From Anadara kagoshimensis (Eukaryota > Mollusca > Bivalvia > Arcoida > Arcidae): a stretch of DNA of 64,000 nt. Positions 1 to 11,122 of this stretch are shown here, in pieces (positions within the stretch are counted from its first letter, which is position 1; each line of letters opens with the position of its first letter). The position numbers were made by a program, and so were the translations under genes. The DNA is taken from the NCBI GenBank assembly GCA_021292105.1, contig CM037870.1:3891058-3955057 (forward strand), read 5' to 3'. The notes below the pieces were generated by a model, which was not told the origin of the DNA, did not search any database, and was given only the letters and a program-made list of their open reading frames with translations.

Positions 1-464
1 TGAATTAACAGACTTTTTATACAATGATATGATTATATGTTTGCTAATTAGTATTGTGTAAGTCACAAAGCCTTGTAGCAGCATCGTTCAATTTTTAAGA
101 ACATGTCAATTATAAATACATAGTTTATTTTGCTGTTATAAATACATAGTTTATTTTATGAGACTAGTATAATTAAAAGTATTGTCCTTTTTTATCTGTC
201 ATATTACTTTTATTTAATATATTGTCCGTAACAGATCCTTAGCACCTCATTACGCAGCTCAGACTGTGGGTCTCTGGGCATTGAAAACATTACAAAAACT
301 TTATGTGGGATATTCAGTAACGGAGAATCAGAGGACACCATCAATTTAACCGTTACCTTGGTAAAGTGCCAATTAGTTATCACAAAATTATCTCCATTGT
401 AATGGCTATGACAATATTAGAATAAAATCAATTAAGTTATTATAGAAATACAAACTACATAAAA
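1..464. other. Unassigned AT-rich sequence
   Basis: I see no long reading frame, repeat or RNA gene here. A short stretch near 230-360 is somewhat richer in GC than its surroundings, but no product could be recognised. Confidence 0.5.
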
Positions 465-466
465 TA

Positions 467-1352
467 CAGTAGAACTTCGATAACTCGAAGTGCACGGGAC
501 TTCGATGATGACTTCGAGTTATCGGGGTGTTCGAGTTTTCGAAGTTGAAGAATGACGTCACAATGTAACTTTCATTTCTTTGGGAGAAATGTTGGATGGT
601 GTAAAACTGTTTACTGGTACACTGTTGTAATATGTACCGGTATTACATAAAATAATAAATGAATTAAAATCAAATTATTAATTATTTTTTTATAAGGACT
701 GATGGTGACAACAAACCCATACATGAAATACACAAAATGCGTATTACCAATACATGGCCGTAATGCATTTAAAGAACTGAATCAGATAAACATATCCATG
801 TACATTGTATGTTATAATATACTAAACAAGACGCACATTTTATAGAAATTATAAAACTAGTGTGCCTACCACGTGTTAGTCATTAAAACCTGGAAATTTG
901 TTGTTGTCGCCAGCGGCACAAAACTCGGCTTCTACTGAGAGGGTACACGGTTACACTTCATCGCCCATTACGGCACAGAGTACTAATCCTTTAATTGATA
1001 CTAATTAATACAGTAGCAAAACCTTTGATCTGTACCACTTCTCCAATCATTAATCGGATTATACGGAAGTATTATAGTAATTGTCGATTAATTTCCGTGT
1101 TCTAATTGAAACGTTCTATTGGTCACCCATTGTTAAAAATATTTCGAGTTTTAGAAGGTTGTCTTTCCTATTAATTTTAATTTTGCACCTTAACATTACT
1201 TCGAGTTATCGGGGGTATTCGAGTTACAAGAGTTTGAGTTATCGAAGTTGTATTTATATAGTTTATATAGAAAACCGGTCGGGACAAAATTATTACTTCG
1301 AGTTATCCGTGGTATTCGAGATATCGAAGTTCGAGTTATCGAAGTTCTACTG
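467..1352. mobile_element. Non-autonomous Tc1/mariner-pogo (Tigger-like) DNA element
   Basis: The ends are inverted copies of each other: CAGTAGAACTTCGATAACTC at 467 pairs with its reverse complement ending at 1352, and TA dinucleotides lie at 465-466 and 1353-1354. A TA target duplication and a CAGT-type terminus fit the mariner/pogo superfamily. Inner copies of the motif CTTCGAGTTATCG and variants occur near 510-550, 1195-1250 and 1300-1345, making complex sub-terminal repeats. The 886-bp interior holds no transposase-like frame, so the element would depend on a transposase from elsewhere. Superfamily assignment rests on ends only. Confidence 0.75.
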
Positions 1353-1354
1353 TA

Positions 1355-1968
1355 TATAATATTATACAAATTATTTTTAGTCGAATTGCAATGAAATTGA
1401 ACTTGGCTATTAATAAGATGATTTGGGCTGGTGAGAGGGTAGTCAGGATAGTTCTCCAAACGTCATGGACTTAAGAAAATTTCTTTCAAAAAGCGGTTTT
1501 CTAGACTTTACATAAACGCTTGTGCATATATTGAAGTAATATTTACAATTCAAATCAAATTCTCTGTAATAAACTATTTGACAAGTGATTCAGTCTATCA
1601 CAGGCACCGTAAGCTTCACCTGCGACCTTTCGTTTTATGACATCATGGTTTTGTATTGCTGGCAATGTATGAATACATTGGTAACGTGACTACTTTTCAT
1701 AGATTTTAAAACAAATACAAGTGTCAAGTTCGATATTACTAATGCATTGTCATCCAGTTATGGTTTTGTTTACCAATTCAATATTTTATAATTGTAGTGT
1801 GAATATTAAGATGCATTGTAAAAACACAAATAACCTCGACAGGTTTATCTGGTGTTGTCTTTTTTTTTGAAAACGGGTGGGCGTAGCTAACGCAGTTTTG
1901 TCCAATTAAAACCCGTTCAGGCAGTATTCACAAGGAATTTCCATGAAAAACATAAAGGAATTAATTAC
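1355..1968. other. Unassigned AT-rich sequence
   Basis: No coding potential or repeat structure is recognised between the DNA element and the first PLE tail. Confidence 0.45.
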
Positions 1969-2210
1969 ATCTGTGTCCAGGATTGCCTTGGATATATTTG
2001 ACGTCTCATAGTTCCATGTTCCTTTCACACAATTTTGATTACACACGTGGCGGGTGTAGCTAGCTAAACAGGAGGTGCTTACCCTTCCGGAGCACCCGGC
2101 CTCACTTCCCTGGTGGAAGTTCACGTGTCTAACCTAACTTGTCAGTTCCAAAGTTTTTACTTTGCTTCTGGATTGTGATTCGGAAATGGATAAGTATGTT
2201 TGTTTTTGAT
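1969..2210 (+). mobile_element. PLE 3' tail (5'-truncated copy)
   Basis: The segment matches the last codons of the PLE reverse-transcriptase frame (GTGTCCAGGATTGCCTTGGA onward) followed by the complete 3' untranslated region. It ends at the family's shared 3' terminus TGTTTGTTTTTGAT. It is very similar to the tail at 43471-43712, which indicates a young insertion. Confidence 0.85.
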
Positions 2211-2781
2211 TACATCTAAAAAATTTGTAAGTTGTAAGCCATTCTTTTCGTTATCGATGCAAGTATGAATAACAATGACCAGTCCAAATTGCATGAAGGC
2301 GAAGCAAAATACATAATTCTTTGCGTGTATTTTGAAACAATTAGTTCGAATTCTTCCTTGACACCCACCGTCAGAAAAATGGCAGCGTCAACATGGACTA
2401 AGGATAACAAAAAAAAGTTCTTCACTCACCATAAGTTTATTTATACTACTTTGACAAATTACATTTTAATATCAAAAGTACATTGATTAACTGTTGCACA
2501 TAAAAGCACTCCTTTTTTGTATTTAACCTTAAAAAGATACATGTAAAAACAGAAAACTGAATGGAACGTCAGAAGGTACTTTGTGATTGTAGTTTATTGA
2601 AATGCCATGATTTGACGTAACAAGTTAATGGCATATTCACATGTCGATGTCCATTATTATCCACAACACTGTGACATACAATTGCTAAAAATGTGTCATA
2701 GACGGAGAAACAATAACAATGACAATTGTAAATATTTGGATATTATGTATGTGAATTATTAATCATATAGAATATGAAGTT
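2211..2781. other. Unassigned sequence
   Basis: Overlapping short frames on both strands (2216-2425, 2265-2486) look like chance frames. No family is recognised. Confidence 0.4.
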
Positions 2782-2964
2782 GTGCAACTTAACTTATGCA
2801 TGCTTCTTTCTTTTCATGAAAAAAGACTTCTCCGCAGACAAAATGGTGAACCCCAGGATGACTTCTGGGGTTCATTCAAATTGTATTTGAAAGAAATTTA
2901 TGATTACAAGACAGAAAATAAATGGAGGCAGCTGAGAGGAACAGAGAATAGAGAGATACAATAA
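2782..2964 (+). CDS. Short unrecognised frame, possible exon relic
   Basis: A 60-codon frame is richer in GC than its neighbours. Its residues 12-60 are charged and balanced, with EKRLLRRQNGEPQDD near the start and WRQLRGTENRE near the end, which looks more like real protein than the other short frames here. I do not recognise a family. It could be an exon or fragment of a host gene, a processed pseudogene, or chance. No convincing splice sites or neighbouring exons were found. Confidence 0.2.
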   Translation: MQLNLCMLLSFHEKRLLRRQNGEPQDDFWGSFKLYLKEIYDYKTENKWRQLRGTENREIQ

Positions 2965-4058
2965 GTAAGCATTTTTGTACCTATTATGTAAAGTATTACT
3001 TAGCATTTAATTTTTTGGAAAATGTTTATTTTGATGTAATTTATTCCATTTTGTTATTGATTTGTCAATCAGATATGCAGAATTCATATTGGCTATATAT
3101 ACCAATAATTGTAATGTTTTGAAAAGTCGGCACTAAATGGCATGAAAAGTATTTGATTACACTTGAGGTAATATCAATGTTGTTGGATTACATTTGGCAT
3201 CATATATTAGTTGGCATGAACTGATGTATTGTTTTCAGAAATTAAAAATAGCACCTTACTTTAAATTTGCATGCTTTCAATGGGGTTTATAAAGCAGAAA
3301 ATAATTTACAATTAAATGTCTCTGTACACTGTCACTGAGAGCCAATATGCTTGATTATACATCCTATTTGAACTCTAAAAAATAACACAGAAAACCTAAC
3401 AATGGTGTTTTATTTCTTATTTTACAGATAAAAGATCAATAGAACATTAGAAAAATAGAACGAGTTTATTGAATTTTATTGAAATAATTTTAATACAGAT
3501 TATAGATATCTTAACATTGATTTCTTGTTGTTGTTTATGTTAAATGCCTGTATGCTTACAAGAGAGTTTTGGACTTTTTTACATAACAATTTAATATGTT
3601 ATATTGTTTGGCATATTTTATAAATTGTTACTCTTTATTTTTAATGTTTAATTAATCTCATCTCTTTTGAACTATTACATATATAGTTGTGGATGTGTGA
3701 TATTCATAAAAAAGAACAACTTGTAGACAAAATGCAATTATTATTATTATTATTAATCTCTTATTCTAATATAGTAATATATAATTCTGCAGAAACTACT
3801 TATGACAACAGCAAGTTTGCTCTTCAGTTAGAGAAAATAAAATTTGCAAATCATTCCTTAGCTAAGATTTTCCTTAATTTAAATCTAAGATTAAGATTAC
3901 TGAAATTTGATAGAACCTATAGCAAAGAAATGATGGTGAAAGCAAGGCCAGGGTTAATGGAGAATATACCAAGAAGTCTTAACAAGTGTACTTATATGAA
4001 ATCTAAAGACATACACACTTGAAATTACTATCGATCAAAATTTGATATGAAAGCTAAT
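2965..4058. other. Unassigned AT-rich sequence with one MITE end
   Basis: The 111-codon frame at 3687-4022 is unlikely to be a gene. Part of it (about 3846-3905, ATCATTCCTTAGCTAAGATT) is one end of the MITE family found complete at 10731-10980. The rest is AT-rich and unrecognised. Confidence 0.45.
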
Positions 4059-4272
4059 AATATTCACGTGAAATTAACGTTAACGTAACGTTAATTTAAC
4101 ATGATATTAACGTGAATTTGACATGAAAAATTTCACGTGAAATTAACGTTAATCGAGCATATACGTTAAACTCACGTGAATCTCACGTGATATTAATTTC
4201 ACGCGAGTTTAACGTATAAGCTCGATTAACGTTAATTTTACGTGAAATTTTTCAGGTCAAATTCACGTGAAC
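4059..4272. repeat. Long palindrome of CACGTG and AACGTT boxes
   Basis: Two arms of about 70 bases (about 4110-4180 and 4198-4269) are imperfect reverse complements around a roughly 17-base spacer. They contain TTCACGTGAA, TTAACGTTAA and CGAGCATATACGTTAAAC against GTTTAACGTATAAGCTCG. A smaller AACGTTAACGTAACGTTAA cluster lies just upstream (4070-4095). It would fold into a long hairpin. A foldback DNA element or palindromic MITE is the simplest reading. No flanking target duplication was established. Confidence 0.75.
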
Positions 4273-4892
4273 AAAAGTTGCCTGTGTATATAGGCTGAAC
4301 TGGTTTTACAGAAGGGATTCTCGAATGGTGACTTTGTATTTCCTTACCGTTATGAAAAAATAAAACTTGAAGAACAAAAGTGACGACTTCTCTATTTTTC
4401 GTTGTAAAAGAATAACATTGGAGTCCCGATACTACGATTGGCGTTGAACATAAAAAATGACATTATTATTGAGATGTAGCGATGGTCTGTATACAAAAAA
4501 CCCAGCTACACCCTGTTTGAAATTTTATCTAAATATGACAAAAACGATCAGATAGAATTATTAAACTTTGCAAGTTAATGTTTAATTTATGCCCACATCC
4601 ATATTATTGTATCGGGTGAATACAAGCATTAAGGTGTAAAATGTATATTCCTCTAGACCAGCCGTTATGTATAAAATGTTACAGTCCAGACACTTAGTAA
4701 TTTTATTGGAGTAATTGCCAAGGGAAATCTTTATGCGTTGACGCGAAATCTTCTATCTGTACACGGTAATGGCTATGTGGCCGCTGATATACAATAGAAT
4801 TTGTTAATATGATAAAAAAACCTTCCTACTTTGTTTCGTGTAGCCAAGAGTATTGATCCTTTTGTACCTTCAATTACAGTACAGGCCTGTCG
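4273..4892. other. Unassigned sequence
   Basis: The segment near 4760-4890 resembles 23650-23720 and 24366-24440 (GATATAAAG, TGATAAAAC, TTCTACTTTGTTTC), so it is probably another diverged copy of a dispersed repeat. Nothing else is recognised. Confidence 0.35.
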
Positions 4893-5064
4893 AAAGTTTA
4901 ACACTAAACTAACGAATTCCTGCCGAATCAGAAGTTTATCTCCGGCGTTCGATTGCTATTTCTTGGCAGCTGCTATCGATCTTTGTCACTAGTATCCATA
5001 TATGGCCATTGGCCACTCGACAGCCATGCTTTGACTCCTTTTCGTTAGCTTAGCGTTAAACTTT
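4893..5064. mobile_element. Small inverted-repeat element (MITE candidate)
   Basis: AAAGTTTAACACTAAACTAA at 4893 is an imperfect inverted match to the sequence ending in AGCGTTAAACTTT at 5064, about 23 bases per arm with few mismatches. The 172-bp size, AT-rich ends and absence of any frame fit a MITE. Superfamily and target duplication were not resolved. Confidence 0.55.
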
Positions 5065-6216
5065 AGATGGATCTGAAGTGTAGATGTGACTTGATTTTTA
5101 TGTTGAAGACAAACAAATTGTAAAGATATTTTTTCCCCGAAAAATGAGACCGAAAATGTTTTGTAACATCCATATGCACAACTGAAATAAAAAGTTCAAT
5201 CATGCAATGAAATAAAAAGTACAATATAATTTGGAATCATTTTGTCAAGCAATTGCAGAAAAAAATCAAGGAATCGGCTAAAGATATATGGACCAAAACG
5301 GCCCATTTAGGATAAAATTTTATCAAATAACAAGCCATTCAAAACAGTTATCTAAAACCCTTTATGTGGCTATTTTTTCAAGTTGTGGTGTTTGCGGTCT
5401 TCACGGACGTAAGATTCAGCCGTCTTGAACAATCACGATACATTTCACTTAAAAGGTTTTGTCAATCAATATTTTGCCAAGGAATCGGTTAAATAAATAT
5501 TTTGCTAACGATGTACCAATGAAAAATACTGAATAACCTACATCATATTACATAACATAAACCGGCTAGGCATCTACTTATAACGAATGTAAAAAAAATC
5601 ATTCCACAAACACACATGTATGAATTGATACGCAACTGTTTTTATTACAGATAAACTGTTATTATGAATGAATGTCGCATCAGGCTGACAAAAAACAGAC
5701 CAGTTTAGTCCACTTATAAGCCACCTTTGACTGCTAAAAAAATATTTCTACTATTATCGGCGATTTCCAAAGAACTCAACCACTGGGATTTCCACACAAA
5801 ATCTGTTTCAAATTGGTGATGCATATGATTTCGGAGGAAATCTTTCGCTCTTGGATCTTCCACACACACAAAATATTTCTCAATTGTGGTGTTGTCCCGA
5901 AAACGCCAACACCCTGGAACTTCCACAACAAAAAAATTCTAATTGTCGGTAGTTTCTGGAATAATGACTAAAATAAAGTGTATGTCTATTGTAGTAGCAA
6001 GGTCGCATGCTTCGCCATGTCATCACACAGCTAGGTCAAGTAAATTGAGCTAATAAAGATAAATTGATTGTCGAGACGGGAAGAAAAGTCGACTGTCTTT
6101 TAATTAAAATTGGATCATCATATTAGGTTACTGTTAACCGAATCACAAATATAGCTGAAACATCTACAAATTCAGTCAAGTTTGTGAAAGCTAATGACAG
6201 ACGTCGTCTATTTATT
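5065..6216. other. Unassigned sequence with a weak duplication
   Basis: Two loosely similar stretches (about 5735-5800 and 5868-5935) share AATATTTCT, CCAACAC/CAACCAC and TTCCACA motifs and may be an old direct duplication. Otherwise nothing is recognised. Confidence 0.35.
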
Positions 6217-6470
6217 GGCTCAAGTTTCACAAGTCATTCCTTAACCAAGATTTTCCTTCACTTAAATTTTACAAATTGTGACAATATTTTATTAAGTTTT
6301 ACTTTATGGTAATACAAATAAAAGATTTCAACAAAATTAGAATATAGAGAGTGATCTTCAATATAACACCTTAAATCCATGAATATTTGAAAACTAAAAA
6401 AAATGTTCGGATTTCAATTTTGACAAATTTTAGTTAAGGAAATAAATGAAATGAGTGTGAAACTGGGGCC
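6217..6470. mobile_element. MITE, diverged copy of the 10731 family
   Basis: The left end (CAAGTTTCACAAGTCATTCC, then AAGATTTTCCTT) and the right end (AGTTAAGGAAATAAATGAAATGAGTGTGAAACTGGGGCC read through) are inverted relatives of each other. Both match the ends of the 250-bp element at 10731-10980. The interior has no frame. Confidence 0.6.
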
Positions 6471-7810
6471 TGAAAAATTCATATTCAGTCAAAAATATTT
6501 ATGGAGTATGCATAATACATGGGCCTACTGGTATAATTTACTTAACAAACTAGTGGTATATAGAAAAAATGATTTGTAGAAAATCAAACACCTTGAATAC
6601 AGTTTGATATATTTCGCTTGCATGAGCTTATTCCTGAAGGAAACCCCTATTTGCTTCCGCGATAACTTTATAATATCTAAGCCAACCCAAACCCAGTCAA
6701 CGGTAATGATAAAAATGGTCTGTCGTTGTCCTTAGACATAATTGATCAATCTTTACTAGGAAGGAAATCACAATTATCTAATGAATATCTACTGACCTAC
6801 GTATTTGATAAAACATGATTTATAACGAACCGTTTTCTTTATAAAAGTGCAGCGGTGTCTTTTGGTGCTGCATTTTTACTTTAAAAACACATGTTGCCTA
6901 AAGAGGCAAGCAAATAACATTACATATTTTTTCTGCAAGGCTTATCATTAAAAGCGACAGTATGTATTGTTCAAATAATTTTGACAGTTCAGATTATGAA
7001 GTAAATGAGAATTTTGTGTTATGCAAGTAATCAGATTTCAAAGTATTATACGTTATAGTACGCATGTACCGACGGAATCCATTCTATCTATCCTGGTGTT
7101 CGGATAGAATCAAGCGTTATATAATGCGTGTATCTATTGACTTATTACTGTTTTGTTGGTAGCTAGCTGCTATACATGAGGTGCTTACCCTTCCACAGTA
7201 CATGGTTTTTATTTTGGTATAAAATAATGGGAAATAAATATTTTTGTAAGTGAAAAAAAAACAACCAACCGGCTGCTAGAGCGACAAACGGCATACTTTA
7301 GTAACATTAAAGGTAAATTATTTGTAAAGTCTAATCAAACTGTTTGAATACATCAAAAATAAACGAATTACGTTTCAATTATAAATTATGATCTTGGCTA
7401 AGGTTCTTGAAAAGAGTAATTTAAACACGCCAAGCAATAATTAGTTTTTTATGATCGGAGGTGCGTGGAAAGAATATATTTATTCCTCAACATCAAATGA
7501 TTTTTAAACACGATTCCATTTACTTTACTATTCCCTGTATGCCAGCTTAAACATCCAAAAATCGCAGTAATTTCTTGGAAAACTGTTAAACACAAACACT
7601 TCCATTAAGAAAATACGACAAGTACTACGGGACCATCTAGGCACGACTCCACCTACTATTGTTATGATGTATGCCGGTAGCCCCAGACACATAAGATTTA
7701 TTAACACAGTGCATGTATTTCAATGTAAGCGTAATTGTGCAATGGTAAAATAAAACGTGTAGATGCTTACGTTCACATATAATCATGACTGATTAAAGCT
7801 ATTATTTCTT
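6471..7810. other. Unassigned sequence with a small PLE scrap
   Basis: Only 7158-7197 is recognisable. It carries TAGCTAGCTG and GAGGTGCTTACCCTTCC from the PLE 3' untranslated region, plus strand. The remainder is unrecognised AT-rich DNA. Confidence 0.4.
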
Positions 7811-8020
7811 GGGTTGTCCTGGATATATTTGGCGTCGCATGTCTCCTGTTCCTTTCATGCTTATTGTTAATATTACACATGGCTAGTATAGCTAGCTAGT
7901 CAAGAGGGTTTTTTCCCTTCCGGACACGGCATCCATGTCCTGGTTGTCAGATTTTATAGTGTTTAATTTGCTTTTGGTAGTGTGATTTGAAAAAGGACCG
8001 GAATGTTGGATTTTTGATAA
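7811..8020 (+). mobile_element. Old PLE 3' tail
   Basis: This is a diverged version of the family tail, with CCTGGATATATTTGGCGTC, TAGCTAGCTAGTCAAGAGG, CCCTTCCGGA and a degraded terminus ending near GGATTTTTGATAAT. Divergence from the young copies shows it is an old insertion. Confidence 0.65.
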
Positions 8021-9303
8021 TCTTTTTTTTTTTTACTGTAAAAAAGACTTGTGTCAAAAATCCAATTTTTAAAGCTTACCCTTGTTTTAGGAAAGTCAAA
8101 TGATGATCAAATAGCTGTTTTATCAAGTGGGCAAATACCAGTTTTCTTCAAGACGGATACGAATGAAATAAAGCACATTCTACTAATCAACTGCTACGTA
8201 TATGACAGTCTAAAATCAAGGCATTGTCCAGGTTCTCCATTAGGAATAATCTTCCAAAAATGTTCTGTCAAATATCGTCTGACAATTTCAATATTGGAAC
8301 ATACAGTTGGTGACACTTGTACATCAAAAAGTGATTTTACTCTCATATTTTTCCGATTGATTCTCAAATTTTTAACAGTTTTTCCTTGTTCTGTTGTGCT
8401 TGTGAAATGACACCTTATCCACCAACAAGATTCTTCTTCAGCTTTCTTTGCTCTTCAAAAACAAACGGATGAGAGTTTCAATGATTACCCAACAGAAGTT
8501 TCATCAAGTTGGAAATTTCAGTTTTCTTCAAGACAGATTTAACGTTTTCGGGTTCCATTGTCTTAGTATATGTCTTGCAGTCTAACTCACGTGTTTTATA
8601 TCTTGGTAAATTTTGTGCATAAGAACGTAGGACAAAGATGGTGGTATACATCAAGCGATGGCAATATGCGATATATATGGGCTGGACTTATTAACATAAA
8701 AATCTCATCAGATGTAGCCCGTTCTATTAAATCAACTGCTACGAGAATTATTATATGGCAAATCTTAAATGAAAAAATCATCGCCAAGATTCTCTATTAA
8801 AAATTAACTTCTAAAAAGTTCCTTCAAATGGCGTCTAAACATTTTGGTATTAGACCATGTAAGTGGCGAAATACTCCTATTAGTTCCTGAAAAGCAATCC
8901 GTAAGAGGAATAAGCATAATTCATTCTCCTGCTCAAAACGGTGTCTTTAATTCCTAATGCTCTCCATCAATTACATTGGTTACGTTTGCTTTTTCAGATG
9001 TAACGGGTCGTGGATGGTAGTCACGGAAAGACCAAACAAATGAAGATCACTCCCCCTTCAATGTTGTGTCAGATATGGAGCAGATTTTTCATGTCATTTG
9101 CAAGTCATGTTGTATAAAATGTTTTCAAATTCTAGAAAATATCTATCTAAAGTTTCATGGGATGCTTCTCTGATTCCGGCATACTCGGAAGAGTGTTTGT
9201 TTTAAACTTTTATGACAACCACCTGTTTTTAAAATCTTTACCATTCCTTTTCCAATTTTGTTGAGCATAATCCGATTCCAAGTCTGCCACTTCCTGTCTA
9301 GTG
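8021..9303. other. Unassigned sequence
   Basis: A 119-codon frame at 8051-8410 is not recognised. The motif CAGTTTTCTTCAAGAC occurs both inside it (about 8140) and at about 8520, which suggests a diverged repeat rather than a gene. Confidence 0.35.
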
Positions 9304-9532
9304 AATCAAAAACAAACATACTAATCCATGTCCGAATCACAATCCAGAAGCAAAGTAAAATCTTTGGAACTGACAAGTAAGGTTAGGCACGTAAACTTTC
9401 ACCAGGAAAGTGAGACCGGGTGTTCCGGAAGGGTAAGCACCTCCTGTTTAGCTAGCTACACCCGCCTCGTGTGTAATCAAAATTGTGTGAAAGGAACATG
9501 GAACTATGGTACGTCAAATATATCCACAATCC
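9304..9532 (-). mobile_element. PLE 3' tail
   Basis: Read on the minus strand this is the end of the RT frame and the full 3' untranslated region, ending at ATCAAAAACAAACATACTAA (3' terminus). It has moderate differences from the young consensus. Confidence 0.8.
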
Positions 9533-9535
9533 TTG

Positions 9536-10413
9536 CTTCCATATTGATACCCAAAACTGATGCTCTTCTGACTGATGGAATCTAAACTCGTTTTGCAAAC
9601 TACATTTATTGTACATGTAAATACAGTATTTTTTATAATCAATTCCATAATGCCTATTTCTTTTATTGCAAAATTTGCACGATATTTAATTACCATCCGA
9701 AGTTGTCATTTTGTAATGATCTTTAAAAGCTCCTTAACAGTTTCAGTGTTAAAGTCGGGAAATTAATAATCAGTGAACTCCCTATATATCACTAAACTTC
9801 CATTTCTTTTTAAAATAACGGATTAATGTAAGACTTCTTTTCTTGATTCTCCTTCAATTGGAAACATTTTATAAATTGGGCGACATTGTGATTTTCGGTC
9901 AACTAAGTGATATATTCAGCTTTCAGCTGGCAAATTTATAAAATTCTAATACCAAGACAACCCAATGTCAAGTTGATTTTTACAATCGATCATACATTTA
10001 GTATATATTGTTTAGTTTGCTCACTATAATCACGTACTTCAATATTCCTGTCAGATTAAAAACTGCTTAAAAGCAATATATTGAATTTTGTGCAGGAAAT
10101 TATTTATTTATTTCAATTTTTGTGGGTTTTTATGAGTTACAAAGTGATGATTAAAGTATTCGAATACGCCATTGTTATATATTATTTCGTATGTGATCAA
10201 TCGTTAAAGATAATTGAATTTTTAATAGTCATTCCCTGTAAAGACCAGACGATTAGACCAAATCTTGGATTTCGAAAATATTGCACCATATTTGTTGCGT
10301 ATTCCTAAAAAATACTGAAATGCATCAACCACAAAAACATGGTAACCAACCACAAAACACCCGACCTCGTGATTTTATTTCTATTTTTTGGGTCTTAAGA
10401 AATATCTTTCTGA
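9536..10413. other. Unassigned AT-rich sequence
   Basis: Only short frames without recognisable motifs were seen. Confidence 0.4.
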
Positions 10414-10575
10414 AAAAAAAACAAACATACTTATCCATGTCCGAATCACAATCCAGAGGCAAAGTTAAGACTGGAACTGACAAGACATGTGATATTTCGC
10501 CAGGGAAGTGAGGCCGGGTGCTGCGGAAGGGTTAGCATCTCCTGTTTAGCTAGCTACACCCGCCAAGTGTGTAAA
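10414..10575 (-). mobile_element. PLE 3' tail, short
   Basis: The minus strand contains the 3' terminus, the GAATCACAATCCAGAGGCAA block and the TTTAGCTAGCTACACCCGCC block. It is truncated within the untranslated region. Confidence 0.8.
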
Positions 10576-10730
10576 ATATTTTATCTTCCGTCTTTTCATT
10601 TTATTTGAAACTAGGATGACTAGTATAAAAACTGCATATTGTTATAAGTTTTCTGATGTTCAAATATTGGAAAAATGCAGGCACTTGGTAAATGTTATAA
10701 ATGCATTATATATACAAGGATGTCTAGACT

Positions 10731-10980
10731 GGCCCCGGTTTCACAATCATTCCTTAGCTTAGATTTTCATTAACGTAAATCTTGCAAAATTTCAAATCTT
10801 TATAATTTCAAGATATTAAGACTTTTAAAGTGTCGTTTTTAAGACCAAGTCTAGATCAAAACATTTGCCTTTTAGTTTTGACAAAAATATTCATCAGTAG
10901 TTCCAAAAAAGTTATTAGTAAAATTTGCTAAATTTAAGTTAAGGAAAATCTTAGCTAAGGAATGATTGTGAAACCAGGGC
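10731..10980. mobile_element. 250-bp MITE with long inverted ends
   Basis: GGTTTCACAATCATTCCTTA at the left pairs with TAAGGAATGATTGTGAAACC at the right, and AGCTTAGATTTTC pairs with GAAAATCTTAGCT further in, giving arms of about 40 bases. No frame is present. A second copy is at 6217-6470 and one isolated end at about 3846-3905, so this is a dispersed family. The target duplication is unclear. Confidence 0.75.
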
Positions 10981-11031
10981 TTGGTACTTTTTGATATAAC
11001 AAAAGGAAAATCATTTTAAGTTTATTGCTCG

Positions 11032-11122
11032 AGACTCGCAGATGTTGTGGTAATGATCACATTATGATAAAAATGGTTCGGGACTCGCAGATGTGGTAAT
11101 GATCACATTATGATAAAAATTG
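11032..11122. repeat. Two-copy tandem repeat, about 50 bp
   Basis: GACTCGCAGATG followed by TGGTAATGATCACATTATGA is present twice in direct succession, with a 3-base difference in length. Confidence 0.85.

Noticed and set aside
1906-2124. Recurrent minus-strand frame beginning MNFHQGSEAGCSGRVSTSCL, also at 37304, 43444, 55958 and elsewhere
   Set aside because: It is the antisense reading of the PLE 3' untranslated region, repeated only because the tail is repeated.
3687-4022. 111-codon frame with a hydrophobic start resembling a signal peptide
   Set aside because: The leucine-rich stretch comes from a TTATTATTATTA run, and the middle is a MITE end. Coding is unlikely.
8051-8410. 119-codon frame as a host gene
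   Set aside because: No recognisable domain, AT-driven codon use, and part of the sequence recurs at about 8505-8540, suggesting a diverged repeat.
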